64,000 bases of DNA, from assembly GCA_019038645.1 (NCBI GenBank), contig JAHOYT010000054.1:1-64000 (forward strand), given 5' to 3'. The DNA is from Bacteroidales bacterium (GTDB lineage: Bacteria > Bacteroidota > Bacteroidia > Bacteroidales > UBA12077). The position numbers were made by a program, and so were the translations under genes. Position 1 is the stretch's first letter; every line of letters starts with the position of its first letter. This document shows, piece by piece, positions 24,904-37,000 of the stretch. The notes under the pieces were generated by a model. That model was not told where the DNA came from. It ran no database searches and was given only the letters and a program-made list of their open reading frames with translations.

Positions 24904-27900
24904 TCATTGTATAATCAGTTTCCTCAAATAATATTTATCATCAATTCTGAATCTTATGTAATAAATACCATTAGCGTATGGATTAACATCTATATGCTTC
25001 GTTGTATTCTGAACATTTGATAATTTGTTGTTATACAGAATTTGTCCGTTAATATTTATTATTTCTATTACAACATCAGTTGATTTTTCATTTTCAAGAA
25101 TTATACTCAGACTTTCGGAAACAGGATTTGGATAATAAGTAATTTTATATCCTTCTCCCTTAATTAAATTATCAATTCCGGTTATTTTTTCACAATATAT
25201 CTCTCCCATGCCCTGACATCCTAACGCATCAGTTACCGTAACTGTATAAGTATCTGTTTCTGTTACTGTAATTGTTGGAGTTGTGTCTCCTGTGGACCAT
25301 AAATAAGAACTATAAGTATCGAATATAATTATTTCATAACTGTCTGAAAAGCGTACCGTATCACTTCCCATATCAACAACAGGTTGGCTAATTTCAATAG
25401 GATTATCAGATAAAGTATCATTAACTGCATTTTCATCACCGCCTAATTTAACAAAAGGTTTAAATTCATAATCTCCTGCAGCATCAAATGTAATATCATC
25501 GGCAAAAGTATAATCGATTGTAGTACTTGCATTCAGAGTCGAGCTTAAGTTGGTATTTTCAAGTACAATAGGTCCGTTCCCAATACGATATCCAACATCT
25601 AAATAAGATCCGGACGTAATGTTAACTTCTCCTAAATTTTCAATAGTAATTTCAACCTGATATGTTTTTCCCGATTGCCAGCATTCCGATACAGGTGATT
25701 TTAAAACTGTTACTCCCAAATCAGGAGTTATATCAAATATAACCATAACTGAATCTGAAGCCACACAGCCTAAATCATTGGTTACAGTAACGGCATAATA
25801 ATTATTCAGTGTTTGGGTATTGATATCTACAGTATAAGTCTGAAGGTCACTTTCATCAAACCATTCATAAATGACATAACCACTGCCAGCATCAAGTACA
25901 TACTCTGTATTAGCTGTATTTACAGTTTCTCCCAGATCGAGATCTGGTTTTGGGTGGTCAATTATTATTGTAGTTGTATCAATTAGATCAACGTCAAGAC
26001 TGGTCAGTTTGGCAAATACATTAAATTCGTGTGGCTTGTTTTCTGTTAAATCAGCATCATTTCCTGATAATGTGAATAAGCTTGTACTATCAGGATAAAG
26101 AATCTCAGTTAAATTAAACAATTCACTTACATAAGGATCAGAATTTAATAAATATCCTACTTCCAGTTGTTCTCCAATTTGCAATGTATCTGCTCCATTA
26201 TTTATTACTCCAATAATAACAGTTTCAGTTGTGGTTAAATCACATTTTACAACAGGAGAATTAATTGAGTCGGCAGTAACATTATAAGTGTAAATATTAA
26301 GGTAATCGGTTGTGGTACATCCGTTTACGTCTGCAACTGTTAAAGTGTATTCCTTTGAAGCCAGATATGTTACATTTAATGTTTGGCCTACTGTCCCGTC
26401 ACTCCAGTTATAAGCATTGAAACCGCCAGGTGCTACAATTGAAACAGTATCGGGTTGTGTGGTTAGTATATCGTCACCTATTTCAACATCAGGGAAGCCG
26501 AATGTTTTTATTGCATCAATTAATGTGTCATTTGTTGTATTCACATCCAGGTTATAAGCTGTGAATAACTTAAACTTGTGTGTCTTTATTAATGAAACAT
26601 CAACCTGGTCTGCAAAAGTATAATTAACAGTTTGAGAAGGCCCCAGATCTGCTTCTAAAGTAAAGTTTTCAACCACGGGAACTTCGCCTTCTAAAATATA
26701 GCCGACAGGAATAACAGTGTCCGTATATAAAATGTCCAGACTATAATTTTTAATAGTAATAGTTACGTTCTCATTAGCTGAATTTTCACAAGCATTAGTG
26801 GGACTAACCATAGCATTTATTCCTACATTATAGGTAATAATATGAGTTGAATCAACACTGGTAATACAATCATGCATGTCAGTAACTGTTACCTTATATT
26901 TTTTAGAAAAATTATCACTTACTGAAAGGCTGTTACTTCCTGAAGAACCATCACTCCAGTTATATGTTTTAAAGCCGCTTTGTACAATTAATTCTACAGT
27001 ATCTGCACTTGTTGTAAAAATAGTATCATAAGGAAGTGAAACAGTCGGATATCCATAAGTTTCCAGGGCTCCGTCGAAACTATCGTTTAATGAATTGGCA
27101 TCTTGTTCTGAGTTAAGCTCTATTACAAATGAATAACTTCCGTCAATATTCGGATCTACAGTATTTGTTAAGGTCAGTGTTCTGTCAATACCCGATCCCA
27201 AATCACTCGCGAGAGTAACTGTGTCATTTACCCATCCAGCGCCATTAAAATCAAATCTGAACGGAATTTTAGTACCTGTTAAATATGTATTGCCACTGTA
27301 ATTATGAATTGATACCTGTATTGGTTCAGTGGTCGTATGTCCGCAGTCACTTACAGGATTTATTACACTGTTAATTCCAAAATCATATGTTTGAACAAAA
27401 ACGGAATCAGAATCGCTTCCGCATGCAAAATTATCTGTAACCGTTACATAAAACCAGTTACTTAAATTGTTTGGTGGTTTAATAGAATCATTTGTTTCTG
27501 CTGTGTTCCATATATAATTCAAATAGCCAGCTGTAGCAACTAAATCCAATGTATCTGCTTGTGATGTGTACGCAGTATCATAATTTAGATTGACATCAAC
27601 ATAACCGTTTGTATTAATTATACTGGTTACAGTATCATCGGCATGATTCAGGTCTTTTAATACATTAGTGAATACCTTGACCGTATAAGCTCCTGGTGTT
27701 TTTAGATCACACTTTTCGTTATATGTAAAATCGGCATTACCTCCTATACCGATTTCAGAAGAAACGAATAAAGTATCCTCAACAACCGGATTATTATTAA
27801 TCTGATAACCCAGTAAAACCGTATCAGTATCACTTATAACACTTATGCCATTATTTATAAAACGCACTGATAATTCAGTAAGCAGGTTTCGTTCACAGGA

Positions 27901-30900
27901 ATCAGCTGTTTCGGTATAAAGGACATCCATTGTAAGATCAATTAAAGAAGAAACAATTTCAATTGAATCCTGAGCTGAACAACCAGCAAGGTTTGTAACA
28001 GTTACATAATGCATTCCTGTCTGTGTTACATCCCATGTTTGTGTTGCTGCAGAGTTATCCGGAGGTGGTAATAACCACGCATAGGTATCATATCCTGCTT
28101 CTGCATCTAATGTTATATCTGTTATAGGATTTCCTCCAACAATATCTTCAAACGGGTTGTAATTTGGCATTCCGGTAACTGAAATAGTTGTTGAAAGAGT
28201 GTCGTTACTTACCGTTTCATTATAGAAATAAGTATTATTCTCCAGTTTTGTATAAACCGTAAAACCAAAATCACCTGCATACGACATATCAACAGTTGTT
28301 CCGAAAGTAAAAAGTACATTGTTGCCGTATAATAAATCGCTGGCCAGAGTTAAAGTATCATTAATAATATCGGAATTAAATTCTAACGTTAGTGGAATTT
28401 TTGTGCCTGATTTAATAGTATTTATTCCGTAATTTTCAACATAAACTTTAACTTCAGTATCTGCACCAATTTCACAGTCTGTAACCGGTTCTGATATTGA
28501 ACTGATTCCAACATCAACAGGTGCGTTATAAATTCGGATATCATCAATCCCAAATCCTTCATAATTATTTGTTTCGTTACTTTCAAAAACAAATTTAAAC
28601 TTAACACTACTTTGATTCATTACATCTAACGGAAGAAGTTGTCTGAAAGAAAGCCATTCTCCATTAGTAGTGTCGATTCCAGGTAACTCCAGATCACTAA
28701 TATTTGCTTCGGTGTACCAGTTCCAGTAAAAATCTCCGTCATCAGGAACTATGTTCCATGAAGTTCCTTCGTTTAATGAATACAATAGTGATAATCCATC
28801 AGTTTTATCTTCCGAAATTCCTTTACATTTAAATTCGAATACAATAGAATCCGATCCACTAAAATTAAAACACGGGCTTAATAAATATGAGGAATCATTA
28901 TTTGAGTATAATCCGTCAGGATTTGTAACCCATGCCTTTGTACCTGAAGCTGCAGCATCAATTATAATATAATTCGGCTCCCCATATTCCCATGAAGAAT
29001 TTGTACCTCCTGATAAATAATATCCATAATTAGTTTCAAAATCTTCGTAATAAGGCAAACTATAAGTTGGTGTAATAAATATAGTAGTATCAATTCTGTT
29101 GTTTGTATTGTCCTCATCACCAGCCAAATGAGTTGTTGCATAAACATTGTTATACCAACCTGGTACTGTCAAATCAATTGGTTTGTCAATCTGATAAACT
29201 ATAAAGTCATCAATTGCAATATTGGGATTTATAATAGTGTCATATGAAATAGTTTCACCATCATCAAACGAGTAACTTACTGGTAATGGATCGTTTAATA
29301 ATTCTCCTGCATAGTTTTGTATTTTTACTTCAACATATTCTTCGCTGGTATGTCCGCAACCATCCAGAGGAGCAATCCATTCTGTAATTCCAACATCTTT
29401 AGATATATAGTTGCCAATTATTATTACGTCTTCAATATTCCACCCTGTATATGCATTAACGGCTCCTGTTTCCCCTAAAGTATATTTTAATTTTGCAATT
29501 TCTTGTCGTTCAAAAACAGAACTAATGTCTAAGGATTTATAATACCATGAATTTTCTGTATAAAAACCGCTACCACTCCAGATAGCTGTCCAGTCTGTCC
29601 CGTTTGAGGATCCAAGAATTTTTGCGTAGTCTTGAAAATCGACATTGAGCCACCTATAATATGTAAGGTAAATATCTTTATAATACTTAAAATTTAAAGT
29701 AGGGAGTTCTGCTACATAGGCAGTGTCGGCAATTCCATTTGCATATAAACCATCATCTGTTAAATCTGTGCCCAAAACATAACTACCGCTATATGCTTCT
29801 TCAGGATCTGCATTTCCGTTTGCTCCAAATAGTCCAAGTGGAATTGCTCGTTCAAATTCACCGGTAAGTCTCCATCCCTTATCTGTTTCAAAATTATCAA
29901 TAAAAACAGATTCATAAATTGTTCTTGAAGCTTCCGGCGATTTATCTGCAAATGGATATAAATAGTTATTTATTTTAATTCCTGATTCTTCAATATAAAC
30001 ATCAGCAATATGTCCGTGCATTTCATGACTTAAGTCTTCTTTAATATCATATGTTATCCAAATTGAACTTAATTTTCTGGGAATATCATAATTTAGGTTA
30101 TCAAAAACTCCTATTCCTGAATTGAAATTACCAGAAGCCAGCAAATTCGTTGTTGAAAAAATTGTATCATCTGTTGCATATATTTTTAAACCATTAATTT
30201 CAAGATCATCATCGGATGTATTTAATGTTTTTACAGCTAAGGAATCTAAAATTAATGTTCCATCATTTCCTTCAACAACCAGATCAATTCTCATTATCGG
30301 GTTGTTAGTGGTTCCTGTAGGTATAAATGATGAATTAGTTTGCTTTATAGTAATAGAACTTAAATATTTTGCTATGATTCCGGTTTCAACAATTTGTATC
30401 TCGTCGATACAAACACCGTGGCCATATCCGGTTATTCCCTCAAAACCAATATAGTAAGTTGATGAAATACTGCTGTCAGGTAATAATATATTGCGGGCAG
30501 TCCAATCTGTTACAGGTAAAAGATATTCCTCAAGCAAAACCCATGAGCTGTCTTCACCTCTTTTATAATATACTTTTAATCTATCCCACCAATCTTGTTC
30601 GTCCCACCAAATATCCTGGGCATGTCCAAATCTTAATTCAGGTTTAATTATATCCGCTATATCTATGGAGGGAGTTATAAGTCTGGTTGCTTCATTATTA
30701 TAACTTTGATACTGGAATATAGCATTATAAGTACTTCCATTATAACCTGAAGCAGGATTTCCCTGATGACCTCCACTCATTGATTCCCAATCAATTTGAC
30801 TTGAACCAACGACTTTTTCCTGTGTCCATCCGGATGGAAGAGCAGGTGGAACAATGCTTTCAAAGTCTTCACTAAAAACTACTGTTTGTGAATAAACTGC

Positions 30901-30945
30901 GATATTAAGAAGTACTGCAAGCAGAGTTGTTGATAGTAATTTCAT
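24904..30945 (-). CDS. Giant secreted CARDB-like repeat protein with T9SS type A sorting domain
   Basis: 2013 residues. The signal peptide is LSTTLLAVLLNIAVYSQ. The N-terminal third has two or three jelly-roll-like domains (FSEDFESI, PSGWTQE; FIDNFETDKGW; YYEDFETNYGYYL). The middle and C-terminal two thirds carry about seven CARDB-like modules, each opened by DVGI/GINS-type text with SPV..C and a GYxxYxWSDG segment of the kind seen in FKTYNWSDGSSG. The last ~85 residues (YYPNPVSESLSIIL ... GIYYIRF ... YLRKLIIQ) form the type A C-terminal sorting domain, so the protein is exported by the type IX system and probably surface-attached. Its adhesive or enzymatic partner is unknown. It is divergent from the other giant gene at 31088. 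Confidence 0.9.
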   Translation of the reverse strand: MKLLSTTLLAVLLNIAVYSQTVVFSEDFESIVPPALPSGWTQEKVVGSSQIDWESMSGGHQGNPASGYNGSTYNAIFQYQSYNNEATRLITPSIDIADIIKPELRFGHAQDIWWDEQDWWDRLKVYYKRGEDSSWVLLEEYLLPVTDWTARNILLPDSSISSTYYIGFEGITGYGHGVCIDEIQIVETGIIAKYLSSITIKQTNSSFIPTGTTNNPIMRIDLVVEGNDGTLILDSLAVKTLNTSDDDLEINGLKIYATDDTIFSTTNLLASGNFNSGIGVFDNLNYDIPRKLSSIWITYDIKEDLSHEMHGHIADVYIEESGIKINNYLYPFADKSPEASRTIYESVFIDNFETDKGWRLTGEFERAIPLGLFGANGNADPEEAYSGSYVLGTDLTDDGLYANGIADTAYVAELPTLNFKYYKDIYLTYYRWLNVDFQDYAKILGSSNGTDWTAIWSGSGFYTENSWYYKSLDISSVFERQEIAKLKYTLGETGAVNAYTGWNIEDVIIIGNYISKDVGITEWIAPLDGCGHTSEEYVEVKIQNYAGELLNDPLPVSYSFDDGETISYDTIINPNIAIDDFIVYQIDKPIDLTVPGWYNNVYATTHLAGDEDNTNNRIDTTIFITPTYSLPYYEDFETNYGYYLSGGTNSSWEYGEPNYIIIDAAASGTKAWVTNPDGLYSNNDSSYLLSPCFNFSGSDSIVFEFKCKGISEDKTDGLSLLYSLNEGTSWNIVPDDGDFYWNWYTEANISDLELPGIDTTNGEWLSFRQLLPLDVMNQSSVKFKFVFESNETNNYEGFGIDDIRIYNAPVDVGISSISEPVTDCEIGADTEVKVYVENYGINTIKSGTKIPLTLEFNSDIINDTLTLASDLLYGNNVLFTFGTTVDMSYAGDFGFTVYTKLENNTYFYNETVSNDTLSTTISVTGMPNYNPFEDIVGGNPITDITLDAEAGYDTYAWLLPPPDNSAATQTWDVTQTGMHYVTVTNLAGCSAQDSIEIVSSLIDLTMDVLYTETADSCERNLLTELSVRFINNGISVISDTDTVLLGYQINNNPVVEDTLFVSSEIGIGGNADFTYNEKCDLKTPGAYTVKVFTNVLKDLNHADDTVTSIINTNGYVDVNLNYDTAYTSQADTLDLVATAGYLNYIWNTAETNDSIKPPNNLSNWFYVTVTDNFACGSDSDSVFVQTYDFGINSVINPVSDCGHTTTEPIQVSIHNYSGNTYLTGTKIPFRFDFNGAGWVNDTVTLASDLGSGIDRTLTLTNTVDPNIDGSYSFVIELNSEQDANSLNDSFDGALETYGYPTVSLPYDTIFTTSADTVELIVQSGFKTYNWSDGSSGSNSLSVSDNFSKKYKVTVTDMHDCITSVDSTHIITYNVGINAMVSPTNACENSANENVTITIKNYSLDILYTDTVIPVGYILEGEVPVVENFTLEADLGPSQTVNYTFADQVDVSLIKTHKFKLFTAYNLDVNTTNDTLIDAIKTFGFPDVEIGDDILTTQPDTVSIVAPGGFNAYNWSDGTVGQTLNVTYLASKEYTLTVADVNGCTTTDYLNIYTYNVTADSINSPVVKCDLTTTETVIIGVINNGADTLQIGEQLEVGYLLNSDPYVSELFNLTEILYPDSTSLFTLSGNDADLTENKPHEFNVFAKLTSLDVDLIDTTTIIIDHPKPDLDLGETVNTANTEYVLDAGSGYVIYEWFDESDLQTYTVDINTQTLNNYYAVTVTNDLGCVASDSVMVIFDITPDLGVTVLKSPVSECWQSGKTYQVEITIENLGEVNITSGSYLDVGYRIGNGPIVLENTNLSSTLNASTTIDYTFADDITFDAAGDYEFKPFVKLGGDENAVNDTLSDNPIEISQPVVDMGSDTVRFSDSYEIIIFDTYSSYLWSTGDTTPTITVTETDTYTVTVTDALGCQGMGEIYCEKITGIDNLIKGEGYKITYYPNPVSESLSIILENEKSTDVVIEIININGQILYNNKLSNVQNTTKHIDVNPYANGIYYIRFRIDDKYYLRKLIIQ

Positions 30946-31087
30946 GACGTTTTTTATTAATTAACAAATCGCTAAAACCTTAGGTTGCGTTTTTCGTATA
31001 CTTTTCCATAAACGCTAGTTTTTCTTACGTAAATTTAAGAAAATTGTTTATAAAAAATGATATATTTACTTTTCAAACTCAAAAAAG

Positions 31088-34000
31088 ATGAAAAAATTAT
31101 TAATATTCATATCGTTATTATTTTTCACAATTAATTTGTTTGCACAAACAGATAGAGAATTTTGGTTTGCTGCTCCTGAAGTAACCTGGCGACATGATAA
31201 TGGACGATTTTATCCGGAATGGGGAACTACATATGCCGGTGGAGAACCAATTTTACTTAGGGTGGTAACTAATACTTTACCAGCAAATGTTACTATAGAA
31301 CAACCTGCAAACTCAGTAAATTTTCCTACAATTAACTTAAGTATTGCTGCAAATTCAACTCAAACGGTTAATTTAACTGATCTGGGAATGCAAGCGGAGG
31401 TGGAAAATACATATGATAATGCTAATGGAATAATGGATAAGGGCATACACATATTTTCTGACAATTTAATTACTGTATATTATGAGGTGAGGACCAGAAA
31501 TAATTGTGATATTTTTGCTTTAAAGGGACAAAATGGATTAGGATCTGACTTTTATGTACCTTTTCAGGATATTGGTAGAAATCAGAGAGATAGTTGGGCT
31601 ACAGACAAAGCTTATTCTGCAATAAATATTGTAGCAATAGAAGATAATACAATAATAACAGTTTTACCATCACAAGCAGTACTTAGAGATATGGGTGCAA
31701 ACATGGTACATCCTGCCGGAGTTCCTTTTGATGTTGTTTTAAATAAAGGACAAACATATTCATTGCCACCTGCATGGGATGCAGCGTGGAACTGGTTTGG
31801 TCGGGAGAAAAATCAACATATTGGTGGAACATATTTACATGTACATGATGACAAAAAGATTGCTGTTACAATTAGTGATGACTCGGTTAGAGAAGATTTA
31901 GCAAGTGTTGATTGGGGCTGTTATGATCTTATTGGAGACCAGATGGTTCACCTCGGTGTTTTAGGAAAGGAATATATTGCAATGAGAGGTCAGTTAAATA
32001 CTGATTTGGAAAATATATTTATGGTTGCAACAGAGAATAATACACGAATTTGGGTTGAAGGTAATGATACATTAAACCCCCCTGATGCAATAATAGATGC
32101 AGGAGAACAGTTCATGTATACATTTGTTGTAGCTTCTCCAGACTTTTTACATATGATTTCAAATAAGAAACTATCTGTTTTACATGTTTCCGGATTTGGT
32201 TGTGAGATGGGTGGTGCAGTACTTCCACCAACTGACAAATGTACTGGTTCCACACAAGTTGGTTTTACGAGATCTACCGATGAAGGATTTTATTTAAATA
32301 TAATGGTTTGGAACGGAGCTGAAGATGGATTTTATATAGATGGGGTTTTACAGGATGGGTCAGCAGGTACTCTTTTTGACGATACTGATTTTCTACCTGT
32401 AACCGGAACTGCAGATTGGTTAGTATATAGATCTCTTAATCTTAATACAGCAACTATTCCTTTAAATGCTCAAACACTTATTACAAATAACAAGGATGTT
32501 TTTCATTTAGGTATAATAAATGGAGGTACAAATTCTGGTTGCCGTTTTGGTTATTTTTCAGATTTTAATGAATTAGCAGTTTCAGCTGAAGCTACAGGTA
32601 GTCAATCAAGTTCTATTAGAGCTTGTAGTTATGAACAAATACAATTATATGCAGCCGGAGGAACTAATTTTAACTGGTGGCCGGCAGAGTATTTAAATGA
32701 TCCGTCTATTGCGGAACCAATTGCTGATCCACCAGCAGGTTCAACTACATTATTTGAAGTTGAAGTTAGTGGTGCCTGCGGATTAACAGACACTGCGAAT
32801 GTTACAGTAAAAAAATTCCCTAATCTTGATGCCCAGTTTTCTGTTGATAAAGGAAACGGATGTTCTCCTTTAGAAATTGAAATGAACGAAACCTCAACGC
32901 AAATTTATGAAAGATATTGGGATTTCAATTATTCAGGAATAGGAGGTATACTTGATAGAGATACTGTTTTATTTACTGATAACACAAATTATGACACAGA
33001 TACTACATTTACACATTTTTTTATTAATACTACTAACGAGGCAGATCCTGATTCAATAGAAAACTATGAAATTCGACTACTAGTAAAGAATACCAACGAT
33101 TGTGTAGATACGGCTTATGGTTCCATAATTGTTTACCCGGAAGTAACTGCTGATTTTACATTAACAGATTTGAATGATACTATTGGTTGTAGCCCGTTGT
33201 TAGTAGGATACGTTGATAATTCAAATAATGAAGATTTTTATTATTGGAAATTTGGTGATGGAGTGTCTAGTACGGTTCAAAACCCTATTCACGAATTTAT
33301 CAATATTCTGAATTCTGATACTGTGTATAACACAGAATTAATTGTAAGATCAATACACTTCTGTAGAGATACTTTAAATATGGATATTACTTTACATCCT
33401 TACCTTGAGGCAGGATTTACAATTGATGTATACGAGGGATGTTCGCCCCTTGATGTTACCGTTACAACAAATAATGTATTTGAAGATTCAGTTGTACTTG
33501 TGTATGGTGATGGAGATACTCTTAAGGCTCCTACTTTAGGCTCGGTTGTTCATACATATAGTAATACAGGTACGAGTGTTGATACCAATGCTATTGAGTT
33601 GCATGTGTTTAATGACGAAGGCTGTGAGAAAATCTGGTATGATACGGTTATTGTATTTCCAGAATTTACTGCAGATTATAATATAGATGTTCCTTCCTAT
33701 TCCGGATGTAATTCTCAATTGTTTAATTTTACAAATGCAACTACTACTAGTTTGCATGCTGCTTCAGAATTTCTTTGGTCCTTTGGTGATGGTTCGAACT
33801 CTAATGTAGAAAACCCACCTCCACATTTATATGATAATACTTCATCAGCCGATAAAGTATACAATTTTACTTTACATGCAGAATCTCAATATGGTTGTTT
33901 TGATGATACTACAGATCAAATTATAATCTATAGGGCTTATGCTGATTTTACAGTTGATGCTGATGAAGGATGTTCTCCTCTTGATGTTACAATTTCAAAT

Positions 34001-37000
34001 ATTTCTGAAGGTAATCAAATAACAACATGGGCTTGGGATTTTGATGATGCAACTAATAGTGCTTTGCAAGATCCTCCTGTAAAAACATATACGAATACTT
34101 CAGGAGCAACTCAGGTTCGCAATATGCAACTCACTGTTACCGGAACAGCTGGTTGTAGCACATCTAAAATTACACCTATAACTGTTTATTCATCTGTAGA
34201 TTTAACATTTATTCCATTAAATCAAACCGGTTGTGATTCCTTTGAGATTGACTTCAATTCAACCATTAATCCGATTATAGCAGGAACAACTTATCAATGG
34301 GATTTTGGTGATGGAACTTCATCAGGTATAGATGACCCAACACATATTTACAGGAATTTAACAAACGCAAATGCAGTAGTATATCCTGTTAATATTGCAG
34401 TTCAAACACCTGACGGTTGTACTGATGCTGAAACAACGAATATAACTGTTAGACCTTACGTTAATGCAAAATTCACAGTTGACAAGGTGGCAGACTGTTC
34501 ACCTTTAACCCTGGACGCAGTTGCAACAGAATATATAGGTATTCCTGTTGGTAATTATGCGTGGACATATGGTGATGGGTATAATCCGACAGTATCTGAT
34601 CCTCCTGCACATACGTATCCTGCTAATCCTCCAGGGGCAAATGATATTTATACACTTAGATTAGATGTATCTGATCCAAGTGGAATTTGCACTGATTTTA
34701 TTACACAAACAATAACAGTTTACGATGAAGCACTGGCCGATTTTGATCCAAAAAATTCAACAGATTGTAATCCGTATGTTTTAACTTTCGATAATGTATC
34801 ACTAAATGCAGCAATAAATAAGTGGGATTTTGATGATGGAGGTACAACTTCATCTGACTTTGAACCTACATATACTTTTACAAATGATGCTGTTGTTACA
34901 AAAACGTATGATGTTGAATTAGAGGTTACTTCGGATGAAGGATGTACTGATGTTACAACCTCACCTGTGAATGTTTATCCTCTCGTAATAGCTGATTTTG
35001 ACATTGATATTTCCGAAGGTTGTTCTCCGGTTATTGTAACTATTTCTAATAATTCGTCCGGTGGTAATTATAGATGGTTTTGGACTGATGATGATCTAAC
35101 TGCTGCTGCGGACTTCACAACAAATACTTCACCAGATTCATTTACTCATACTTATACCAATTCATCCGGGATTACAGATATTAATAACCTAACCGTAATT
35201 GCAGATAATGGAAATGGTTGTTTTGATACATTGCAAAGAGCAGTTACAGTACATACAACAATTGACGCTCAGTTTACTGTCAATCCTGTTAGCGAGGAAG
35301 GATGTAATCCTTTAACAGTTGATTTTACAAATACAACATTTAACGGGGATACTTATAATTGGTCATTTGGTGATGGATCATCAACAACAATAACTTCTCC
35401 AACAAATGAATTTATTAATACAACTACCAGCGATAAAACATTCAATGTGAGAATGGATGCTGAATCTGTAAATGGTTGTACAGATTTTGCAGAAACTGTA
35501 ATTACAGTTTATTCGAAGGTAATTTCTGGTTTTTCTATTGAAACGAGTGAAGGATGCCCTCCTTTTTATACATCAATTGATAATACTTCAGTAGGGAATG
35601 CAGCAAATACATACCAATGGTTAATTGACAATGTTCCGGTTGGTGGTTCACCTGTAGATTTATCAGATTTTGACCATACTTATGAAAATACTGTAACTTT
35701 CACACGCGATTATGAAGTTAAGTTAATTGCAACAAATCCACATGGATGTACATCTGAACATACAGATATCGTTACTGTATATGAATATATTGAAGCATCA
35801 TATAGTATGGATATTGATAATGGTTGTAGTCCTCTTGACATTGAATTTACAGATTTATCTTCGGTGCCGGCCTCAACTAAGTATATATGGGGTTTTGGTG
35901 ATGGAGCTTCTTCGGGTTTATCCGACCCCACACATACATTTTATAATTCAAGCCGAACAGCAGATTTAACATATACAGTTGATCTGACAGTACAATCACC
36001 AAATTATTGTGCTGATGATACAAGCATGGAAGTAGATGTTTATCACCAGCCATTATCGAAGTTCTTTATTGATAATACTTCTTCTTGTCCACCTTTATTA
36101 TCTACCCTGATAAAACAATCAGAAGGAGAAGATATGTTTGAATGGCGTTTTGATGACGGTAACCCAAATAATACAACAGATGCAAATTTAACGTATTCAT
36201 GGCCAAACACAGACGTTGATGTTATTCAAACCTACAATTTAGAACTTTGGGTGGGAACTTTTAATAATTGTAAAGATAGTGTCTCATTAGATTTGAATGT
36301 ATTCCCTTTAGTAGATGCTGATTTTACTATTGATAATAATGAAGGTTGTAGTCCGTTAGAAGATGTGAATTTTACGAATGAATCCACATCACCCGCAACA
36401 CAGTTTTTCTGGAGTTTTGGAGATGGTTCAACTACCAACATGGAAAATCCGGCACATGATTTTGCGAATATAGGAATTACTGATAGAACATATGATGTGT
36501 TTTTTAGAGCATCATCGGAATATAATTGCTGGGATACAATAACAAAGCAAGTTACGGTTTATGTGCAACCGAATGCAGAGTTTTATGTCGATCCGGTATT
36601 ATTAACATTCCCTGACAATATAGTAGGTGTTGATAATAAGACGAATAGTGGTCCGTTTGATTATCTGTGGAAGTTTGGAGATATTGATAATACTGAATCC
36701 GATGCGGAAGAACCAGGTTCTTTTGAATATGAACATTGGGGAGAGAAAATAATTGAATTAACTGCAATTAGTCAAACTAATATTGATTGTAATGATTATT
36801 ATGCTGACACGATAACTATTATACCTCCTGAAGTAAATGCAGACTTTACAAGCAATATTAATGAAGGCTGTTTAGCAGATGGTTTAGAAGTGCAGTTTAC
36901 AGCTGCTGGTTCTGCTTACTCTGAAGATTATAGCTATTCATGGGAGTTTGGAGATGGAAAAACCGGTACGGGACAATATATTAATCATATTTATGAAGAA

